A stretch of DNA of 52,202 bases from Megasphaera massiliensis (GCF_000455225.1 NZ_HF954537.1:1073408-1125609), one strand, 5' to 3'. Counted from the stretch's first letter, positions 15,485 to 23,882 are shown. The notes: generated by a model from the sequence alone, not told the origin. Numbers and translations are program-made.

Positions 15485-15530
15485 AATATTTCTCCTTATT
15501 AAATTCAGGCCTTCTATGAAGATGTAAAGA

Positions 15531-16676
15531 TTACTCCGGTGCCAGGAGCTGTCCTTCCAGTATACTGCGCCACCGCGACTTCTTTGTATACCGATAGAGA
15601 ACCCGTTCATTATTCCTGGCATAGCGGGCTAAGGACCGGTAAGCAGCATACTTTTTAGCACCGTGACGATTGGCAAGGCGCAGGCCGACAGACGTCACCG
15701 GAATAAGCCACCACGTATGGGTAAAAGCGCCGACGGTCACGCCCAATACATGACAGACGTAAGAAAGGAGCGAGCGGCGGCCAAATTCTTTTCCCTTCTT
15801 GTACTCAGACAGATCTTTTTGTTTAGCCACTGAATAGGCGATGATGGCATAGGGAATGATGGACGGCAGGAAACTTTCATGACTGACATCGGCACCGACC
15901 ATGACCGTATCCTGAACGTACTGGGTCAATTCCTCATTGGATATGCCGCTGTTGATGACGTGTTCGGCCATATCGCCCATGGTCACTTCGCTGTACACTT
16001 CCTCTGTCGAGACGATATCGATGTAAGGATACCGTTCCAGCGCATGACCGATGTATTCGGCAGACTCCGTCGCCTTCAGCTGCAGCACCTCATCGACATT
16101 GCCGTCGGCGTCGCGAATGGCAATATCCCATCCGGGTTCAGTCGCCGACTGCGCCATTTCCGCATGGTACCCTGCCGGTAGCCTCCCGTCATTGAGGTAA
16201 TCGGTGTACTTGATTTCAAAGAGCTTGCCCTTGACGCCACTGATAAAGCCATCCAGCTGGTCTTCATCGAGATCGTTCACGGCCTCCTTAAAATCCATGG
16301 CCGCCGCCTTTTGCGGATACGCCATTTCATAGGCCTGCTGTACATCAGAAGGCACATGCCAGCCCATGAGGCGGCTCAAGATACTGCCCGTGGCCAGCCC
16401 CAGAGAATCGAGGAATAGGATTTTTCTCGTTTCCACCGATAACTCAGCCGCTGCCAACGCCTCTCGAACCTTCGCATAAGCCACAGCCTGCTGCTCAATG
16501 CCGGTCAGCAAAGCTTCAAAATCTTTCTGACGATAAAAGACGCCGCGGGTATTTTTGAATAAATCCACTCCGCTCTGCGCCGCTCCCACCGATACGCCGG
16601 CCACGGTCTTCGCAGCCTTCTCGGCCATTTCCATCTTCTTACCCTTACTCCAGCCCTTCACCATATGTCGCTCCAT
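15531..16676 (-). CDS. Unrecognised membrane protein with PD-(D/E)XK-like motif
   Basis: 381 residues from the first ATG (16676); the ATG at 16664 has GGAG six bases upstream and may be the true start. No family recognised. The middle shows a possible restriction-endonuclease-like core: Glu154 in KLFEIKYTDYL, Asp184 in PGWDIAI and Gln199-x-Lys201 in VLQLKAT, the E-D-QxK order seen in some PD-(D/E)XK nucleases. Hydrophobic stretches at about 269-285 and 303-332 look membrane-embedded, and the last 40 residues are strongly basic. The N-terminal ~100 residues are helical and alanine-rich. It may form a unit with the TPR-like gene 115 bp upstream. Nuclease activity is a hypothesis from motif spacing only. 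Confidence 0.7.
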   Translation of the reverse strand: MERHMVKGWSKGKKMEMAEKAAKTVAGVSVGAAQSGVDLFKNTRGVFYRQKDFEALLTGIEQQAVAYAKVREALAAAELSVETRKILFLDSLGLATGSILSRLMGWHVPSDVQQAYEMAYPQKAAAMDFKEAVNDLDEDQLDGFISGVKGKLFEIKYTDYLNDGRLPAGYHAEMAQSATEPGWDIAIRDADGNVDEVLQLKATESAEYIGHALERYPYIDIVSTEEVYSEVTMGDMAEHVINSGISNEELTQYVQDTVMVGADVSHESFLPSIIPYAIIAYSVAKQKDLSEYKKGKEFGRRSLLSYVCHVLGVTVGAFTHTWWLIPVTSVGLRLANRHGAKKYAAYRSLARYARNNERVLYRYTKKSRWRSILEGQLLAPE

Positions 16677-16790
16677 TCCCGGTTAAACAGGCCTGAAAAA
16701 GGCTCGTTCAACCGACAGTTTTTTTACGAACACACGCCCTGTTCCGGTATACAAGACAGACAATCCACCAGCGATGCCACACCATCTTTC

Positions 16791-17420
16791 CTATTCAGCC
16801 TTATCGGCCGCCATGACCAACTTTTTAACGACATCAAAAATATCGGCGATCCATTGTTTCATTTCTTCAGTCGTGCCGTCCCGATCATCGATCATGTTTT
16901 GGAAATCATGAAAAATGAGGTCATAGCCGATTTTCCGGCACTCCAGCAGATACTGGCTGTATGAAAGCTTCTCGCCATTTGACAGCGAGTCTTCCTCCCG
17001 TTTTCCCATCAAAAGGTCCCGATACAGCTGCTCATTATTTCCATTCAGGGACTGACTCTTTTCATCCATTTGCGCCTTAGACTCACTCCAGCCCCAATCG
17101 GCTGCCAAATAGGAACACCGGGCCAGTAAACGGTCTTTAGCCTCTGTGTCGCCCTTCAGCATGGCCTGATAATCCTGCAGAATCTCCGGAATACTTAGGG
17201 CCGCAAACCTACTGCAAACGGCATAGCACTTGATAGCCATCGAAACATCTCCTTTCAAGTAAAAGGTGATTCCCATGGCATTGTAGCCCTTCATCGAACC
17301 ATAGACATCCTCGTCGTGCATAGACAAGGCATATAATTTTAAAGCCTCGTCAAAATCTCCGGCACAAAGCTTTTCCGTAGCCTCCTCATATAACTTTAAA
17401 TTTCTATCTGAACTTTCCAT
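16791..17420 (-). CDS. Hypothetical TPR-like protein
   Basis: 209 residues from the ATG at 17420, which has GAAAGG nine bases upstream; an ATG three codons earlier lacks spacing. The first ~75 residues form two or three helix pairs of tetratricopeptide type (EEATEKLCAGDFDEALKLYA, then YNAMGITFYLKGDVSMAIKCYA). The rest is helical and acidic without known motifs. TPRs mediate protein-protein contacts. It lies upstream of, and in the same direction as, the PD-(D/E)XK-like membrane protein, so the two may be co-transcribed. No function can be assigned. Confidence 0.7.
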   Translation of the reverse strand: MESSDRNLKLYEEATEKLCAGDFDEALKLYALSMHDEDVYGSMKGYNAMGITFYLKGDVSMAIKCYAVCSRFAALSIPEILQDYQAMLKGDTEAKDRLLARCSYLAADWGWSESKAQMDEKSQSLNGNNEQLYRDLLMGKREEDSLSNGEKLSYSQYLLECRKIGYDLIFHDFQNMIDDRDGTTEEMKQWIADIFDVVKKLVMAADKAE

Positions 17421-17795
17421 TACGCTCATCCTTTCATCACTTTATATATCTATAATAATGCCAGACATCCGTCGAACACGAAGACTGGGAAATAGCCCTT
17501 AGCCCCCTGTTTCACGCCGCTTCCGATGTCAAAACGTATTTATGAACACGAATCCATTTTTTATCTTACATTACAACCGATACTTATATATTTCGCTGTA
17601 AAACAGAATTATCCTGCCAACTGAGAGGTCCTTCTCAGAAAGTTTTAATAAATGCCCTATTGCGGAAGGCTTCGACATATTTATCACGGCTTTCGGCCTC
17701 TTTGGAAAAATTCACAAAAAAAAGCTTGCAATTATTTTACATTTGGTGTATTATAACAAATGTGCTCACGAGGTCAGCACACCAACAACAAACAT
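17421..17795. other. Intergenic region upstream of tRNA-Lys
   Basis: About 375 bases without a confident gene. It contains the promoter region of the TPR-like gene (AT-rich near 17440-17460), a small CTGAGA/TTCTCAG-type inverted repeat at 17621-17638, a 26-codon minus-strand frame (17635-17715, GTG start) whose translation looks protein-like and could be a decayed gene tail, and the tRNA-Lys promoter. Confidence 0.5.
17726..17754 (+). promoter_or_regulatory. Promoter of tRNA-Lys
   Basis: TTGCAA (17726-17731), 17 bp spacer, TATTAT (17749-17754), about 40 bases before the mature tRNA. Confidence 0.8.
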
Positions 17796-17871
17796 GGACC
17801 ATTAGCTCAGCTGGCAGAGCACCTGACTCTTAATCAGGGTGTCCAGGGTTCGATCCCCTGATGGTCCACCA
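17796..17871 (+). tRNA. tRNA-Lys (anticodon CTT)
   Basis: 76-base cloverleaf with encoded CCA. Acceptor stem GGACCAT/ATGGTCC, D-loop AGCTCAGCTGGCAGAGC, anticodon stem CCTGA/TCAGG with loop CTCTTAA (anticodon CTT), T-arm with GGTTCGATCCC. It is flanked by its own promoter and terminator. Confidence 0.97.
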
Positions 17872-17884
17872 TATGAGAAAGCTG

Positions 17885-17917
17885 ATAGCCATCGCATTTG
17901 TGCGGTGGCTATTTTTA
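17885..17917 (+). terminator. Terminator of tRNA-Lys
   Basis: 12-bp stem ATAGCCATCGCA / TGCGGTGGCTAT with one wobble and a four-base loop, followed by TTTTT, 14 bases past the CCA end. Confidence 0.85.
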
Positions 17918-18157
17918 TGTGACCCCCAAAAGTCAGATGCCTTTGACCCCTTTTTGACCCCCTGAATAAAAATTATTCCCCACCATTTACGACGGTGCTG
18001 TAAGGAATATGAGCTGGATAAGGATTCAGTTGTAAAATACCATTTTATAACTGAATAGGATAATAATAATCACAAAAACGCATTCTGCAATCTTGAAGCT
18101 ATTTTAACTGTCAGCATTTGCAAAAAAAGAATACCTGTTCTATATTTTTCCCAACGA
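17918..18157. other. Gene-free region beside tRNA-Lys with repeated TGACCCC, possible integration scar
   Basis: No gene is supported. The first 55 bases contain repeated TGACCCC-type words. On the minus strand they read GVKKGSKASDF in one frame, resembling the tails of tyrosine integrases of elements that insert at tRNA 3' ends (inference). The remainder is AT-rich and featureless to a candidate promoter at 18158. Confidence 0.35.
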
Positions 18158-18186
18158 TTGACAACTAACTCGTCCTATTTTATACT
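18158..18186 (+). promoter_or_regulatory. Perfect-consensus promoter of candidate small RNA
   Basis: TTGACA (18158-18163), 17 bp, TATACT (18181-18186). No convincing coding sequence follows; a terminator follows about 40 bases after the predicted start. Confidence 0.75.
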
Positions 18187-18192
18187 ACAATC

Positions 18193-18256
18193 AACTTGAA
18201 AATCATATTATATATGGTTTTGGATGGGACGTGTTACGACATGTCCCTTATTTTTT
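18193..18256 (+). ncRNA. Candidate small RNA, about 64 nt
   Basis: The predicted transcript starts about 7 bases after the TATACT box and ends at an intrinsic terminator: 9-bp stem GGGACGTGT/ACATGTCCC with a TACG tetraloop (18226-18247), then TTATTTTTT. The 30-base AU-rich 5' part is unstructured and could be a seed. It matches no RNA family I can recognise. Confidence 0.5.
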
Positions 18257-18272
18257 ATCTTTTTTCATATTC

Positions 18273-18308
18273 AAAAAAAGTGGTTGTTGCAAAAATCGCA
18301 ACAGCCAC
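18273..18308 (-). terminator. Minus-strand intrinsic terminator
   Basis: 11-bp stem (18280-18290 with 18298-18308, one wobble) followed on the minus strand by seven T. No gene clearly ends here. It may terminate an unidentified short minus-strand transcript or act as a back-up for rlmH. Confidence 0.6.
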
Positions 18309-18347
18309 TCATCATGACGCTATGCCTCAGAAAACGCAGAAGAAAAG

Positions 18348-18401
18348 CGTTTTATACTACAACTTAGCGGATATTATTTCCGCTGGATATCCGATAAAAC
18401 G
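18348..18401. other. Nested inverted repeats, possible structured RNA
   Basis: Outer arms CGTTTTAT/ATAAAACG (18348-18355, 18394-18401) enclose AGCGGA/TCCGCT (18366-18371, 18379-18384). No gene or known RNA family recognised. The rest of 18257-18463 holds only the two terminators. Confidence 0.35.
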
Positions 18402-18412
18402 ATTTTAAACGC

Positions 18413-18450
18413 AAAAACATCCCTCACTACTCAAACGGTAGTGAGGGATG
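18413..18450 (-). terminator. Terminator of rlmH operon
   Basis: Perfect 13-bp stem CATCCCTCACTAC/GTAGTGAGGGATG with a 7-base loop, followed on the minus strand by TTTTT, 14 bases past the rlmH stop. Confidence 0.9.
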
Positions 18451-18463
18451 TTTGCTTTTCACA

Positions 18464-18943
18464 TTACAAGTGATACGGTTCATGTCGGGATATTTTAATA
18501 GCCCGGTAGATTTGTTCAATCAGGATCAGGCGTATCATCTGATGGGTCAAGGTGATGCGGCCAAAGGAGATGCATTTGTCGGCTTTTCTGCGGACGATGT
18601 CGCTGAGGCCGAAGGGACCGCCGATGATGAAGGAGATTTCACTGCAGCCGTAAAGGGCCAGTTCTGAAAAGGATTCTGCCAGTTCTTCCGACGATACGAG
18701 CTTGCCGCCTACGTCGAGGGCCATGAGGTGCGATCCTTCCCGGACGTGGCGCAGCATCTTTTCCCCTTCTTTATCGAGGACCTGTGCCTTTTGGGCCGGC
18801 GATGGGTTGTCAGGCATCTTTTCTTCGGGCAGGACAGTCACGGTGACGTCGCCGTAAGGACGGAGGCGCTTCAAGAATTCATCGATTCCGGCCGTAAGGT
18901 ACTTCTCCTTGATTTTTCCGATGGTGATGAGATGGTATTTCAT
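18464..18943 (-). CDS. rlmH: 23S rRNA (pseudouridine1915-N3)-methyltransferase RlmH
   Basis: 159 residues, normal length. It starts KYHLITIGKIKEKYL and ends with the SPOUT knot signature (FIIGGPFGLSDIVRRKAD, then ISFGRITLTHQMIRLILIEQIYRA). RlmH methylates pseudouridine 1915 in helix 69 of assembled 70S ribosomes. Its ATG overlaps the htrA stop by one base (TGATG). The walJ-htrA-rlmH order is the same as in Bacillus (yycJ-htrC-rlmH). Confidence 0.97.
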   Translation of the reverse strand: MKYHLITIGKIKEKYLTAGIDEFLKRLRPYGDVTVTVLPEEKMPDNPSPAQKAQVLDKEGEKMLRHVREGSHLMALDVGGKLVSSEELAESFSELALYGCSEISFIIGGPFGLSDIVRRKADKCISFGRITLTHQMIRLILIEQIYRAIKISRHEPYHL

Positions 18944-20073
18944 CAGTTGCCGCTCACATCGTCGTCAGCCGAATCGGTCTGCGGGCTTTCCTGGAGAACG
19001 ATGGTGGCTTCACGGTTCATGCCGTTCCGCGTGTAGTCAACAGTGACGGAATCACCGACTTTATGCTTATCCATGACGCTCTGGAGGGATGCAAAGTCCT
19101 TCACGTCCGTGCCGTCCAACTTAACGATGACGTCACCGTGCTGGAGTCCGGCCTGATCGAGAGGACCACCGGGAACGACGCGGTAGACGTAGATGCCCTG
19201 AGCATTAAGCTGCATGCCGAAGCGAGCTGCCATCTGCTGGTCAAGGCCGTAGAGACCGAGGTACGGGCGGACAACTTTACCGTTGGTGATGAGGTCCTGT
19301 AAGATCGGACGAGCTGCATTGATCGGAATGGCAAAGCCTAAGCCTTCGACGCCTTCCTGAGAAATCTTGGCACTGTTGATACCGATGACCTTGCCGTCAG
19401 CATCGACTAAGGCGCCGCCGGAGTTGCCGGGGTTAATGGCTGCGTCAGTCTGGATGAGCTTCATGCTCTGGCCTTCCGCACCGATGGTCCGGTTGAGGGA
19501 GCTGATGACGCCGACCGTAACCGTTCCCTGGAATTCAAGACCCAAGGGGTTGCCGATGGCAATGGCCGGTTCGCCGACCTGAAGGGAGTCACTGTCGCCA
19601 AATTCAGCGACCGGCAGATTATCCATGTTGATTTTTACGACGGCTAAGTCCGTTCTGGCATCGCGGCCGACGACGGTACCTTCCGTGCTCTGTCCGTCAG
19701 CCAGGGAGACGATGACCGTCTTAGCCGTGCCGACGACGTGATTATTGGTAACGATGTAACCGGCCTTATCGAAGATGACACCGGAGCCGACGCCTTCGCC
19801 GACGAGGACTTTACGGTTGAACATGTCGCGGTTATAGACCTTGGTCGTAATGCCGACAACAGCCGGGCTTACTTTCTTAGCCGCCTGAACGACAGCCGTA
19901 TTGCGGGCATTCGAAATGGATTCCGACTTTTCCGGTTCCTGAAGCTGGTTCGTCGTCCCCTGGTAGGTCCCGCTCGGTGAAAAAAAGGTATCGCGAAGCT
20001 TAAAGCCCCCAAAGACGCCGCCGGCGATGAGGATTACGGCAACGATGGCCGTAAGGATACGTTTGTGCTGCAT
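18943..20073 (-). CDS. htrA: Membrane-anchored HtrA/DegP-like serine protease
   Basis: 376 residues. Residues about 6-24 are a hydrophobic signal anchor, so the protease domain lies outside the membrane. The catalytic triad is visible: His112 (NNHVV), Asp142 (DARTDLAV), Ser218 (NPGNSGGAL). A single PDZ domain spans about 280-365. It degrades or chaperones misfolded exported proteins. It follows walJ by two bases and overlaps rlmH by one. Confidence 0.95.
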   Translation of the reverse strand: MQHKRILTAIVAVILIAGGVFGGFKLRDTFFSPSGTYQGTTNQLQEPEKSESISNARNTAVVQAAKKVSPAVVGITTKVYNRDMFNRKVLVGEGVGSGVIFDKAGYIVTNNHVVGTAKTVIVSLADGQSTEGTVVGRDARTDLAVVKINMDNLPVAEFGDSDSLQVGEPAIAIGNPLGLEFQGTVTVGVISSLNRTIGAEGQSMKLIQTDAAINPGNSGGALVDADGKVIGINSAKISQEGVEGLGFAIPINAARPILQDLITNGKVVRPYLGLYGLDQQMAARFGMQLNAQGIYVYRVVPGGPLDQAGLQHGDVIVKLDGTDVKDFASLQSVMDKHKVGDSVTVDYTRNGMNREATIVLQESPQTDSADDDVSGN

Positions 20074-20075
20074 AC

Positions 20076-21011
20076 TTAGTCACTACTCCTTTCCTGAAAG
20101 CGGACGCTGCCGTCTTGGCAGGCCAGCCGCAATAAAATATCTTGACCCATGACGCGGCCGGACTGAGCGAGCACCGTGCGCATCGTATGGAGAGCCAGAG
20201 ACGGGGTGTTGTTCTTCTCACTGCGGTGAGCCAGAAGGACCCGCATGAGGCCTTTCGTCGGAAGGGATGCCAAAAAGGCTGCCGCCGTCTTGTTGGACAG
20301 GTGGCCCCAGCGTCCGAGTATCCGCTGCTGAAGGGCATAGGGATAAGGACCGTTTCGGACCATCTCTTCATCGTGATTGGATTCTAACACCAGGATGTCG
20401 GCATAAGCCGCAGCCGCTGCCACATCGGGGCTGACATACCCCAAATCCGTCGCCAAGGTGATTTTGGCATCGCCGTGGCGAAGGCTGTAGCCGACGGGAC
20501 GGGCCGCATCATGGGAGATGGCAAAAGGCGTCACCTCTATATCTTTCAAGGCCACGCGCCGCGTCAGGCGGACAAAGCGATGGTCAAAGCCATCGGTCTT
20601 CCGTCCCATAGCCTGCCACGTTTCGGCCGTCGTGTAGACTGGCATATCAGTCCGCTTTAACAGCGTCGCCAATCCTCCCACGTGGTCTGAGTGTTCATGC
20701 GTAATAAAAACAGCATCGAGGTCACCGAGAGCGCAGCCGTAACGCTTGAGACCTTTCTCAATACGGCGGCAGCTGATACCGGCATCGATGAGGATATTCG
20801 TCTTTCCGCAGCGAATATAAGCCGCATTGCCCTTGCTGCCGCTGGCCAGCATACTGACCAGGCAGTCGCCGGACCTCGCTTCGCCGCCGAGGTTGGGGAT
20901 GGCATCCATCGACGGTTCCGGCACCGTTACTTTTGTTTCACAGCCGGCTTCCCGCCTTGCCTCCTGAATGGACAAGGCCATTTCCTGGAGCTGCCGTTCA
21001 CATTCAGTCAT
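20076..21011 (-). CDS. walJ: MBL-fold hydrolase, WalJ/YycJ (VicX) family
   Basis: 311 residues from the ATG at 21011; AAGGAGGG lies directly before it, so the in-frame upstream start is rejected. The metallo-beta-lactamase fold has THEHSDHVGGL as its zinc motif and a LATDLGY strand. In other Firmicutes this gene follows walRK and affects cell-wall signalling and DNA repair coordination. An N-terminal extension of about 50 residues with a helical start precedes the MBL domain, longer than in Bacillus YycJ. walRK are not adjacent here; two tRNA-Ile genes are. Confidence 0.9.
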   Translation of the reverse strand: MTECERQLQEMALSIQEARREAGCETKVTVPEPSMDAIPNLGGEARSGDCLVSMLASGSKGNAAYIRCGKTNILIDAGISCRRIEKGLKRYGCALGDLDAVFITHEHSDHVGGLATLLKRTDMPVYTTAETWQAMGRKTDGFDHRFVRLTRRVALKDIEVTPFAISHDAARPVGYSLRHGDAKITLATDLGYVSPDVAAAAAYADILVLESNHDEEMVRNGPYPYALQQRILGRWGHLSNKTAAAFLASLPTKGLMRVLLAHRSEKNNTPSLALHTMRTVLAQSGRVMGQDILLRLACQDGSVRFQERSSD

Positions 21012-21033
21012 TAAGTCCCTCCTTCCCATGATT

Positions 21034-21073
21034 CAAAAAAAACCATCGTTCCGGAATAATTCCAAACGATGGT
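21034..21073 (-). terminator. Terminator of tRNA-Ile pair
   Basis: 9-bp stem ACCATCGTT/AACGATGGT followed on the minus strand by a run of eight T, a few bases past the second tRNA. Confidence 0.88.
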
Positions 21074-21078
21074 CTGTG

Positions 21079-21155
<77 letters not shown>

Positions 21156-21203
21156 ATGTATGGGATGACGTTTCCTTATCCCCGATTGTCAGTCATAAAG
21201 AAA

Positions 21204-21280
<77 letters not shown>

Positions 21281-21299
21281 ATTTCCTAACGACTTGTTT

Positions 21300-21327
21300 A
21301 GTATACCACAGATACAGAACGTGTCAA
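21300..21327 (-). promoter_or_regulatory. Promoter of tandem tRNA-Ile genes
   Basis: TTGACA (21327-21322), 16 bp, TATACT (21305-21300), 20 bases before the first tRNA. Confidence 0.8.
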
Positions 21328-21406
21328 GAAAATTATTCCAAATCCTTTACATTTTATTTATCCTATGCAGTCAAACGGCCCTCTCCCTTTAGATAACCGG
21401 CCGTCT

Positions 21407-22594
21407 TCAGCGATACTGGGCCATGAGCTTTTCAAAGGCCGCAAAGGAACGCCGAATCATATCGGGATCGACGCAGTAAGAAATGCGGACGTAGCCCGGG
21501 CAGCCGAAGCTGTCTGCCGGCACGATGAGAAGGTTCAGTTTCTTGGCCTTATCGGAAAAGGCCTTGGCATCCGGTTCCGGCGATTTGACGAAGAGATAAA
21601 AGGCACCGCTGGGATAGACGCAGTCATAACCCATTTCTTTTAAACCATTATACAATAACTTCCGGTTTTGGTCATAGACGTCGACGTCGCTCGTTTGGCC
21701 CATACATTTCAAGATGACGTCCTGGAACAGATGGGGTGCGCAGACAAAGCCCATGAAGCGGCCGGCACCGCAGACTGCCGTATATACCTCTTTAGAAACG
21801 GTGACGCAGTCGGGAACGAGGATGTAGCCAATGCGTTCGCCCGGAAGGCTGAGGGACTTGCTGTAGGAATAGCAAATGATCGTGTCGCGGTAAAACTTCG
21901 GTACATAGAGAATGGGAAGGCCATCGTAAATGATTTCACGGTACGGTTCATCGGAAATGAGGTAAATGGGATGGCCGATTTCCTTCGATTTTCGTTCGAG
22001 GAGGGCGGCCAACTTTTCATACGTTTCGGCCGAATAGACGACGCCTGACGGATTGTTGGGCGAATTGACGATAATGGCCCGCGTCTTCGGCGTAATGGCC
22101 TGTTCCATGGCATCGAGAGAAATCTGGAAATGCTCCGTATCAGGCGGCAAAATGACCGATTTAGCCCCGGCATTCTGCACAAAAACTGTGTATTCCGGGA
22201 AGAACGGAGCCACCAAGATGACTTCATCAGAAGGGTCTTCGACGATGGCCTTGAGACTGATGACCAAAGAGGCCGCCGCCCCGCAGGTCATATAGAAATT
22301 GTCGGCCCGTACATCGGCGCCGTAGGTCTTATTCATAAAATCAGCCAAGCCCTGACGGACGGGGCCGTCGCCGGCTGCCGCCGTATAGCCGTGGATAGCT
22401 GCCGATTCGCGCTCGCGCAAAATATCTTCAATCGCTTCACGGACACAGGACGGAGCCGGAACGGTGGGATTTCCGATACTGAAGTCAAAGACATTGTCCT
22501 TGCCGACGACGGCTGCCTGTTCCTGGCCATAGGCAAAGAGGTCGCGGATGACCGAAGCCTGAGAACCGAGGGCGTACATTTCTTTTGATGCCAT
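21407..22594 (-). CDS. Class I/II pyridoxal-phosphate aminotransferase
   Basis: 395 residues from the ATG at 22594 (AAGGAG ten bases upstream). Fold-type I aminotransferase: FDFSIGNPTVPAP at the start, SPNNPSG, ISDEPYREI and the PLP lysine in YSYSKSLSLPGERIGY, plus a C-terminal YVRISYCVD arginine. It resembles aspartate-type aminotransferases. The amino-acid substrate cannot be fixed from sequence. It is divergent from fsr with about 100 bp between. Confidence 0.92.
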   Translation of the reverse strand: MASKEMYALGSQASVIRDLFAYGQEQAAVVGKDNVFDFSIGNPTVPAPSCVREAIEDILRERESAAIHGYTAAAGDGPVRQGLADFMNKTYGADVRADNFYMTCGAAASLVISLKAIVEDPSDEVILVAPFFPEYTVFVQNAGAKSVILPPDTEHFQISLDAMEQAITPKTRAIIVNSPNNPSGVVYSAETYEKLAALLERKSKEIGHPIYLISDEPYREIIYDGLPILYVPKFYRDTIICYSYSKSLSLPGERIGYILVPDCVTVSKEVYTAVCGAGRFMGFVCAPHLFQDVILKCMGQTSDVDVYDQNRKLLYNGLKEMGYDCVYPSGAFYLFVKSPEPDAKAFSDKAKKLNLLIVPADSFGCPGYVRISYCVDPDMIRRSFAAFEKLMAQYR

Positions 22595-22628
22595 ACTCAC
22601 ACAACTCCTTTAGCAATAAATATATTCT

Positions 22629-22657
22629 ATTATATATCGCCCAAAAAAAGAAAACAA
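22629..22657 (-). promoter_or_regulatory. Promoter of the aminotransferase gene
   Basis: TTGTTT (22657-22652), 17 bp, TATAAT (22634-22629). The divergent fsr gene has its own TATAAT-like box near 22665. Confidence 0.6.
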
Positions 22658-22703
22658 TCTTGTGTTATAATAATAACGATAAAAAAACGAAAGGAAGACC
22701 TTC

Positions 22704-23882
22704 ATGAAAAAACAAAGTCCCTACGTCTATCTCTTTACGATGGGCCATTTTTCCGTCGACTGGGCACAAGGCGCCATTCCGGCCCTCCTGCCCTACTTCA
22801 TTACGACCTGCAACCTCAGTTACCAAGACGGCGCGACACTCATTTTTGCCAACATGCTCTTATCCTCGGTGTCGCAGCCGATCTTCGGATATTACTCCGA
22901 TAAGATTTCAAAACCCTGGTTCGTTCCCTTAGGGCCCATCCTCTGCGGGATCTGCCTGACCCTTCTCGGTTTTACGCAGAACTACTGGCTCATCTTCCTC
23001 TTCTCCATGTTCAGCGGCTTCGGCTCCTCCATCTATCATCCCGAAGCAGCCCGCATGGTCAACAACATCGCCGGCGATCAAAAAGGCAAGGCCTTAGGAT
23101 CCTTTTCCGTCGGCGGCAATGCCGGCTTTGCCGTAGGACCGATCGTCGCCGGTGCCTGTGCCTATGCCTTTGACATCCGCGGTCTTGCCATCTTCGGCGT
23201 CGTCAACACCATCCTGGCCCTCATCATCTACAACCGTATGCCTCACATCCTGTCCCTCGTACAGGAATCCAAAAAAGCAGAACAAAAAGCCCATCCCGGC
23301 GAAGTCAAGGAAAACGAATGGGGTGCCTTCAGCCGTCTGTCGGTCATCATCTTCGTCCGTTCCATCGGCTTTACACTCTGCAACGCCTTCATTCCCCTCT
23401 TTTGGATCAACGTCCTCCACGCTGCCCCGACGACAGGGAGTCTCGCCTTATCAATCCTCTTCTCCATGGGCGTCGTCATCACCTTCCTCGGCGGCATCCT
23501 GGCCGATCGCTTCGGCTTCATCCGCATTCTGCGCGGGGCCATGCTGCTCATGATTCCGTCCATGTTCTTCCTGGTCAACAGCACCAATATCGTCACGGCG
23601 ACATTACTGCTCCTGCCCGTCGCCTTCTCCCTCTTTGCCGCCTACAGCCCTATCGTCGTCTTAGGACAGACCTACCTTGGGAAAAATGTCGGCTTTGCTT
23701 CCGGCATCACCCTGGGCCTTACGACGACCATCGGCGGACTGGTCTCACCCCTTGTCGGCTGGGGTGCCGACCAATGGGGCCTGACAACAGCCCTGCAAAT
23801 CCTCTGGATTGCCGCCGTCATCGGCTCCATCTTCGCCTTCCTCATCCCCGTACCAAAGGCTTGGAAAAATCTGCACAGTTAA
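22704..23882 (+). CDS. fsr: MFS exporter, fosmidomycin-resistance (Fsr) type
   Basis: 392 residues, about 12 membrane helices. The N-terminus MGHFSVDWAQGAIPALLPY and the YHPEAARM loop are characteristic of Fsr-like major facilitator proteins, proton-driven exporters that confer fosmidomycin resistance in E. coli. The real substrate here may differ. Codon use is C-rich on the plus strand, as in tex. GAAAGGAAG ribosome binding site; monocistronic with its own terminator. Confidence 0.9.
   Translation: MKKQSPYVYLFTMGHFSVDWAQGAIPALLPYFITTCNLSYQDGATLIFANMLLSSVSQPIFGYYSDKISKPWFVPLGPILCGICLTLLGFTQNYWLIFLFSMFSGFGSSIYHPEAARMVNNIAGDQKGKALGSFSVGGNAGFAVGPIVAGACAYAFDIRGLAIFGVVNTILALIIYNRMPHILSLVQESKKAEQKAHPGEVKENEWGAFSRLSVIIFVRSIGFTLCNAFIPLFWINVLHAAPTTGSLALSILFSMGVVITFLGGILADRFGFIRILRGAMLLMIPSMFFLVNSTNIVTATLLLLPVAFSLFAAYSPIVVLGQTYLGKNVGFASGITLGLTTTIGGLVSPLVGWGADQWGLTTALQILWIAAVIGSIFAFLIPVPKAWKNLHS

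Noticed and set aside
18196-18408. 70-codon plus-strand frame starting with TTG
   Set aside because: It runs through a strong terminator hairpin, lacks a ribosome binding site and family similarity. The short RNA reading is preferred.
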